Source: Elysia crispata
Lineage: Eukaryota; Mollusca; Gastropoda; Plakobranchidae
Direction: 5' to 3'
Assembly: GCA_033675545.1 (NCBI GenBank)
Contig: JAWDGP010002498.1
Location: 599,501 to 663,500, forward strand
DNA: 64,000 bases
The translations under genes were made by a program, and so were the position numbers. The first letter of the stretch is position 1; each line of letters starts with the position of its first letter. The notes beneath the pieces were generated by a model. The model worked only from the letters and a program-made list of their open reading frames with translations. It was not told the origin of the DNA and searched no databases. Below are positions 50,501 to 64,000 of this stretch, one piece after another.

Positions 50501-53255
50501 AGCATATGTGCCAAAAATGTCGTCCAAATAGAAACTGTTATTTACTCTCAACAAATTGATATGATAGCTGGATGATTTTCTCAATCTTTATCACCTCCGT
50601 TTTCCATAATGAATGTGTAATTAGTATATATTGGTTAGATCATTCAATTGTCAAAATGAACCCAGTTGTTTTTTTTTAAGCACAAGATAAAAACTAATCA
50701 TACTTAAATTCATAAAAATAGTCTTTTTCCTTGTCAAACAATTCAATTTTTTTAATCTGTATATTTCACATTATCCCAGTGCAATAACATTGAAACTTAT
50801 ATGAGCATAGAGGGCTGGTTACAAAGAAAGAAAATTATATGTCAGATCCACAAATTGGACATTATTTTATAGGTTTTATCTCCTGTTTTCTTTTCATTTA
50901 TAATCTCCATTAATAAACATGTAAAAATTTTCTGACTAACTTACGAGCGTCAATTTTGTAAGCTTGTCTATCTGCATAGTACTTGGGATCTGAAGAAATT
51001 ACAGGAAATTATCTCATATTAAAAAAAAAAAAGGGTTGATAAAATACAAACAATAATTTTTCCTCTTGATTAAAATACATATCATATCTATGCATTATTG
51101 TAATTGCATATTATGATCAAGATCATGAGAATGTAACCGAACAAAATATTGTCACCTCCAATGTAAAACATTATGTACAGATCAGATCATAAATCCAGGG
51201 ATGGAACAAATGGGAGAAAATAAAAACAAAATTTAATCTCTACGAATATAATTTTACAAAACATTACTGATCGTTAAAAACAATCATAAAATATTGAAGA
51301 AACACTTGATCACAATTCTTTAATTTCTTTTTGCTTTTGATATCATTATTAAACAACAGACAGCATAATTTACAAAAGGCATTCAGTAGTTTCCCTTTAA
51401 ACAAGATAAATGATACTTCTCTTGTATAAAAAAAAATACTTGAATTCTGTTTAAGAAATAACATAAATGGCACAAAATGCACTTCATCTCTACTATCACT
51501 TACTTGATTGCTGAAATTTGTTCTTGACATCACGGATTGTTGATTTTGAAGAAAGCTGAAGATGCAAGCAATTAAAATTTATAAGCGAAGGCATTAATAC
51601 ATAATGTATGTTACTCAAATAAATCATAGTAATATGAACTCACCTGCTCACACAAAAAAAAAATTAATATAACTTACTACAAAAAAATTAGGCAGTGTTC
51701 ATAAAATCAATAGTAGTCGTGCACATGCTATCATAATCTCATAATTTTCAGTGCTTTATGGGAGCAAACTTAACAAAAGTTAAATGTTTAATCAAGACTG
51801 AGCTTTTATTTTAATCTTATGTTTTAGGTATGTATTGCACTGTATATAAAACCAGAAACCAAACATTAAATGTAGCTAGAGTTTATTTTAAAAATGCTGC
51901 TAAAAAAATAGTAAAACATGTAATATGCAACATTTTCTTACCTCTTTCAAAGTTGCCAAAGTTTTACCGGACTTGATATGAACCACGTTGACCTGTTGAA
52001 AAGCATTAAAACAGATTTGATGATTTATGAGACCTAAATATAGAACTTAATTTTTTTTTTATCTCATTGTATGATTCATTCATTGCATTGTATTGCCTAC
52101 TTGTAAAGTTGTAAGCATAGAGGGCGTTGAAAATGTTTGTAAAGATCTGTATTTCTGTAAACGCTTGTTTGGATTAGTTCACTATATGCCAATAATCCTT
52201 GTTAATTTGGAATAAGACCCAAAATAAAAAAAAAAAGGATAAAACTCGATAAAATTGAATGATATCTATTGAAATACTGGAGAAAGCACATCGAAATAGG
52301 CCTAAACGGACAAGTTTACACAGCAATATGCACTTATGTGTAAATGAGAAAATTGCACAAATTGTAACCTAATTAGAGTTGGACTCAGGTCTAACAATGA
52401 CAATGTAACATAAGAGTTTGGAAATAGATCTTCATCGTTACTTGTGAACAATATCAAAGGGGAAAAATTGTTTATATTAATGATCTCATATATAAGATCT
52501 TGGGGCCAAAAATCATTGGTTCAGATGTTTTGTAAGATTGCTTTTGCCTTGGACTGATCATTAGATGAATCTTACCATAATACAGCCAAGCAAGTTTTAC
52601 ATCTATGCAAAAGGAAATTGTGATTCCTAATTCGGCTAACGTTATATATTGTTACACCCATTTCAGCAAGCCATTTTGTTAATACCCTAAAAATGGATTA
52701 AGCAACTGTGAAATAATTATGATGATATTCCAAACATCTCCACATAGATTATAATCCCCTTTGTCTTGATCCATAAAAAAAAATCTGGGTATTATTGCAG
52801 ATACAGGCCCAACTCCCCAGAAGCTTTTAAATTGTATTTTTCTAAAAGAATTTGATATGATGAACACGGATATGAAGGTTTTATTCCTCGCAAATAAATA
52901 CTTTTCAAGATATAAGCATTTTGGTGTTGCTCTCAAATCCCATTAAACTACGAGTTTTGATTTCATCGGGAAACATTCGATTGTGAAGACCGACGTGAGG
53001 TGGGCCGATATCTGCAATTTTACCAAAATCTGAATCGTGTGATATCATTGCCTTCAGACTCCATCTAGAATGATTTTATTTAATCTAGATCTAGATATAG
53101 ATTACTTTGTATAGTTTTTAGACGCTAAATCCTCAATGAACAACAGTAATGTTGATGAGTGAAATCTTTCTAATCCTTGCAAGATCAGATTTCTTTCCGT
53201 GACAGACCAAAAGAAAGTTTTGCTAGAAGAGCAAAATTTACATATGTACCTCCAT
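44507..53255 (-). CDS. TECR: Very-long-chain trans-2-enoyl-CoA reductase
   Basis: TECR is the multi-pass ER membrane enzyme that reduces trans-2-enoyl-CoA with NADPH in the last step of very-long-chain fatty acid elongation. Minus-strand exons: 53250-53255 (ATG GAG), 51942-51992, 51504-51555, 50945-50989, 49561-49664, 49024-49136, 48665-48770, 48313-48385, 47185-47228, 46409-46466, 46001-46135, 44507-44634. They join in phase to 304 residues; human has 308. An N-terminal ubiquitin-like part ([17 protein letters not shown]) precedes the membrane/steroid-reductase-like domain: [108 protein letters not shown]. The LysArg of KRLLET and the Tyr of PNYTYE correspond to residues found essential in the yeast homologue Tsc13. 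The C-terminus RAIVPFLL matches the family. The two-codon first exon was chosen for its strong start context (GACCATGG) and matching phase. A weaker alternative is ATG at 52576-52578, followed by GTAAGA. Confidence 0.96.
52797..53015 (+). mobile_element. 219-bp MITE, copy 2 (TECR intron 1)
   Basis: Same element as 20343-20561, with the same length and orientation. The left terminus carries substitutions (GCAGATACAGGCCCAAC) while the right terminus keeps GGGCCGATATCTGC. It lies about 235 bases from the proposed TECR start codon, inside the first intron if that start is right. Confidence 0.85.
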
Positions 53256-53399
53256 GGTCGATCTGCAATCTCGTCAGATCCTCGACAAATGGGTGGTGTG
53301 GTGAAGAAAGCAAGACCCAAAGTCCACCCTTGTTGGCCTAGCTGCTCCTCCGACCGGTGATGCACAGGAAAAAGCCAAATTTCTAGAGGCTTGAGCTAG

Positions 53400-54960
53400 C
53401 AGTCAGAGTCAGCAGTCAGACCATTTCATAATGTAACATTAAAAACTGTTCTCGGAAAAGAAATGTTTTAGGTCTAAAATTTAAACCGAAATAGAATACA
53501 TATTTTTTCATTCAAAGCACTTTAAATGATGCTCTAAATCTTAACCACAACAAAAATAAATCCGGATGTAGAATTAGATGTTATCTCAGTTTTGATAAAG
53601 CTTCAAATTTTAAGCATGAAATTGATTTCTTTGATTAGACAAACTTTTGTCTGTTTAAACCGGTGCATAAAGAAATTGAAACCGAAAATATAATCCTGTG
53701 TCGTCTCATCGAAAATAGACTCTAGATTGTTTTTTTCTTTTCAAAGTAACAACAATTATTGACACTGGCACCAACCGTTGAGAGGTTTTTTTTAACCTTT
53801 CAATTAAATGTGGTACAATGATTTACGACATTCTACCCAAGACTTTGCAAATTTATTGAAACAGATAGATGTATTATTCCTATTATTTTACAATGTTTTA
53901 TTTTTCATTGATGGGGTTCCCAAAGACAATTAAAGGAAAATCCAGCATCAAAATGCAGTGATTGAAATGGCCAATATGCGACAGGCTTCCTGATTTTTCC
54001 GTCTACATCTATCTTTGTCGTAACCTTCCAACTTATTCTGCTATTTCTTATGTAATATCTTCCTAGACACAGTTATCCCTTTCTTATCCTTTGTGTCTTC
54101 TCTTGCTTAATCATCACCGTCATCATTATCATTACCATCGTTGTTGTTGTCATCATCATTAATTTTTTTCTTCTTCTTCCTCTCGACGTCCTCCTCTTCT
54201 TTTTTTTCCTTCTTCTACTGTTTCAACTTCTCCTTTAATAGGCCTACTATTTATTTTTTTTTTTCAGGATCCAGTAAACTTTACATGTAATGATTAATGC
54301 AAAGATTAGAACACACTTTTAAATGGATACAATGAATGTATGGGTTGAATGAAAAGTAGTTGTTTCTGACTAAGTTTATATAAATCAGATTGGGAGCAAA
54401 GTAAAAATTTAAAAGGCGCTATACAGCGAAAATCACAAGTATGTTTAGTATGAGCATGTAAAAATTGAGATAAAGCAATCAAAACTTGTATTAAATTCTT
54501 TTTAAAGTTTAAGTAAAACAAGAATATGAAAGAAACAACAACAACAACAACAACAAAAAAGAGCGTAAATACTGAAAAATAAAGATGGTTAACTTCTTAC
54601 ACCTCTACGCTCTGGTATTTAATTTTATAATGGGCACAAAGACGCATTTTTAATGTGATGAGTAGAACTAGAAAGCAAGATTTTCTGATGTTTTTTCATC
54701 GACAAATAAAATGAAAATTAAATTAATGATTCCATAAAATAAATCTACCCAATGACTCTTTCCTTATACCAATCCTAATGAGTTATTAATCCTAAGGCAT
54801 AGGGCAATGGGTGCCATGATATTAACATTTCTATTTTCGTAAGTTTCCAGACATTAAATAATATTTTTTTAAAAAATGACACCATTGGCTGTGGGAAACA
54901 ACGAAGCCTCGTTTTTAAAAGCTGCACCGGCATGGGTGTTTACACCCTGAGATCTGGGCC
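53400..54960. other. TECR-CCDC17 divergent intergenic region, left part
   Basis: No exon was recognised. It contains the probable TECR 5' flank just above 53400, a TCA/TTC-rich patch at about 54110-54235 and a CAA run at about 54537-54556. Confidence 0.5.
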
Positions 54961-54972
54961 ATGATTATAAAC

Positions 54973-54989
54973 GTTGCTATGATAGCAAC
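54973..54989. promoter_or_regulatory. Palindromic X-box-like site plus CCAAT box upstream of CCDC17
   Basis: A perfect 17-base palindrome GTTGCT-ATGAT-AGCAAC is made of two RFX half-sites, with a 5-base spacer rather than the usual 0-3. It overlaps a CCAAT box (ACCAATG) at once on its right. An AACATGGCG YY1-like motif follows at about 55035. Together these suggest a promoter for the CCDC17-like gene, or a shared one with TECR. The wide spacer is the main doubt. Confidence 0.4.
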
Positions 54990-55600
54990 CAATGAAACCC
55001 CAGCTTTTGCTCATATGACTTAGGTGCTTTCCAACATGGCGTATAGCCGCTGCAACCGAATCATTTCCGACTTTACTTGTAACATAATATGACATAAAAA
55101 AGATATTGAACATTACATAGATGAACTAAGTAACTTTTTATATAGGCCATAGTTTTCTGTAAAGAAAGGGAAAATATACCTTTTGTTCCTATTGTTTTTT
55201 TTTTTTTTGCTTTTGGATCTAAAGAGTTATAGGCTAAAAGAAAAAGCCACGGGTGCCTTATATAAGAGTGATGTGCATAACATGTGTTTTACATTGAAAG
55301 AACGTTGGTTTCATGTGCTGATAGTTAAATGATATCTTATTCAGATATTCTTAATTTTATGCCTTATGCTTTATATTTCAAACTAAATTCAAATAATCGT
55401 AATTTTACATGTCATTTTTTTTTACATTTTATACTCTTCTCAATTATTTATTTCCCCCTCCCCCCCTTTTTTTTTTCACTTTTTTAAACGACTTATCTGC
55501 TCTCAGAGGAGCGATTTTCATATTTAATTAAAACTTGAACCTTAACTTCGAGAGATCATCATTTTTATTTTTTGTAAAAATATTGGAGTCTTTCAAAATC

Positions 55601-55705
<105 letters not shown>

Positions 55706-55825
55706 ATTCTTCATGACAGATAAATAACTCATCAAGAAACATGTGAAGAACAATTGTCATACATAAACTAACCGTTAAAAACAACCTGTAATTAAATTCA
55801 GCCAATTCCAAAAAATTGTATCAAT

Positions 55826-62422
<6,597 letters not shown>

Positions 62423-64000
62423 GTTGGTCACTAGATCTAGTTCAAGACTTGAGAAACATATAGAGTTCAGCTCAAATCACTCATAGATCTTCTCGCTCTA
62501 ATCGAACCGCAGTTTTCGGGACAAGCCACTCCATAAATACCATGCTGCAATCTATCGAAAAACATGCACGTTTTGGATTTCGGGTGATACTTCATCGGAA
62601 CATTCCAAAGTATTTATTGCGACACAAAAATTCATCCTATGGCGAAAAATTGTTTAGGAAATCGTTTGTATAAATATCCGGATACAATCGATGGATACTT
62701 CTATAGCATGGCTTAATTATATTTTGACTCTGAATATACTGCTGCTTTATTTTGTCCGAGTAACCGTGACTTCTCGCCTCCAATTTTATGTTTGCTATGG
62801 ACAATGCTGTGAAAATTGCCCGGAATATGGATGTCGTGATAAATAATGTGCGAGAAACTTTTCCCCTCAACTTTTGACTCCTTTGAAGTGATTTATTGCA
62901 TTCGCCTGGGTTTATCATCGATTGTTCATTGGTCATACGCATGATATACAAGCGAGACGTTATATATTTCTCCTCTAAATCCCTTTGTAAACGTTAAAAA
63001 TGTAAAACAATTTGAGAAAGCCAGAACTTCGACAAGTCAGAAATCTCTTGGAGCCCTTTCCTCACCCCCTTTCCCGCCCTTCCTCGAATTTCACCTGAGC
63101 AGTCAACAATTAGCGTTCTGTAGTTATTCACGACTGATCTGTTTGCTGGATCCGCCCGCTAGCACACTTAAGCCAAGTCATTTCGATTAGGAGTAGATTT
63201 AAGATCAAGCGAACTAGGCTTGCGTTGGCAACCCTTGTTCTCTTTAAAGTGGTTTCCCTATCCTAAACGCGGTACCTCACGCCTTCGGAGGCACTCTCGC
63301 ACTTCAGTGGTTTAAATGACAGTTGAAAGCAAACAGCTATAAACGAGAACACTTCAGTTAAACTCTAGTCAAGCTTCAGCAAACATTTCATTTGGAAATA
63401 TAAAAAAGCTGCTTTGGGTGTGCTTCAAGATTAAAAAAACATAAGTCACCTTTGTAGTGAAAAAAAAAAAACGGCTAAGATACGTGTTCAAACTCACGAA
63501 TAGGGATCTTCGAAACAGCAATGCATAACGTGTTCGATCAAAAATGAGAAAGAATGGATGGGACATAGTGTTTGCTCAAAAGTTTATTGAATTTCCATTG
63601 CGAGGTTCTAAAACTGAAAATAAAGCGACGAAAAGTTAGTTTTCATATTGACTTGAACTGCCATCAAATTAAATGGGAAATAAGTAAAGTAGCCATAAAC
63701 AATGAAAAAAGAGGGGTTTAAAACAACGCCTACAGATCTGAAATCTTGCGATTACTATTATTCATTTTTTAACCGTCTCTTGGACTTTTATGTTGATTTG
63801 CTAATCTTGAATTTTTTTATACTTTGAAATATTTAAACTTTAGAAATTTAGTTGTAAGCACAGGACTGGTAATTGTTTTGATAATTGCAAGTTAGATATT
63901 TAAATTTCTCAAAGGCGTCATAAAATTGTTCCACGCGGGCTAAAAAAGTGGCACCAAATACAGCCTTCGTGGAACAGCCCAATTATATAAGTTCTAAAGC
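62423..64000. other. CCDC17-like intron to window end
   Basis: After the exon ending at 62422 no further coiled-coil exon could be recognised. The sequence is less AT-rich at 63050-63300 but shows no conserved frame or repeat that I recognise. Confidence 0.45.

Noticed and set aside
52576-52578. Alternative TECR start (ATG followed by GTAAGA)
   Set aside because: It has an excellent donor and correct phase, but a weak start context and no promoter-like surroundings. The ATG GAG exon at 53250-53255 has a strong context and fits the family exon 1, which ends in Glu. It is kept only as an alternative.
53102-53365. 87-codon minus-strand ORF as a gene of its own
   Set aside because: It spans the proposed TECR 5' UTR, first exon and start of intron 1. 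Its translation has no recognisable family, and the ATG GAG at 53250-53255 in another frame explains the context better.

Overview
The window is AT-rich animal nuclear DNA. It contains multi-exon genes with GT-AG introns, many simple-sequence tracts, small TA-flanked transposon remnants and recurrent CTAGATCTAGATCT-type motifs. The protein sequences and the repeat style suggest a lophotrochozoan invertebrate, most likely a gastropod mollusc. That assignment is inference; nothing here proves the species.

Five conserved genes were reconstructed by joining exons whose splice sites and reading phases agree. (1) LSM4, minus strand, 2057-10110, with its 3' end outside the window: a ring subunit of the Sm-like complex. 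(2) ALKBH7, minus strand, 12384-17150, complete coding region: a mitochondrial Fe(II)/2-oxoglutarate dioxygenase. (3) CFAP57 (WDR65), plus strand, 23753-38090, 22 coding exons and about 1211 residues: a WD40 plus coiled-coil axonemal protein. (4) TECR, minus strand, 44507-53255, 12 coding exons and about 304 residues: the last enzyme of the very-long-chain fatty acid elongation cycle. (5) A CCDC17-like gene, plus strand, from 55826 and running past the right edge: an N-terminal C2HC zinc finger followed by charged coiled-coil exons.

The genes do not form an operon. LSM4 and ALKBH7 are co-oriented. ALKBH7 and CFAP57 diverge, CFAP57 and TECR converge, and TECR and CCDC17 diverge. The two cilium-associated genes each have an RFX X-box-like motif several hundred bases upstream. 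A YY1-type AAAATGGCGGC element marks the probable LSM4 promoter.

The remaining DNA is introns and intergenic sequence. It holds GA/CT, AT, ATT and AAG microsatellites, a ten-copy 79/81-bp minisatellite (58931-59730), two 219-bp copies of one MITE (20343-20561 and 52797-53015), a pogo/Tigger-like element (28121-29031), a large foldback element (6903-8178) with a nested inverted copy of its loop, and a near-perfect 100-nt hairpin inside an LSM4 intron. A promoter-like TATA/Inr block with several short ORFs lies at 60826-61789, just before a CCDC17 exon. I found no bacterial-type system, CRISPR array, tRNA or rRNA gene, and no intact transposase.
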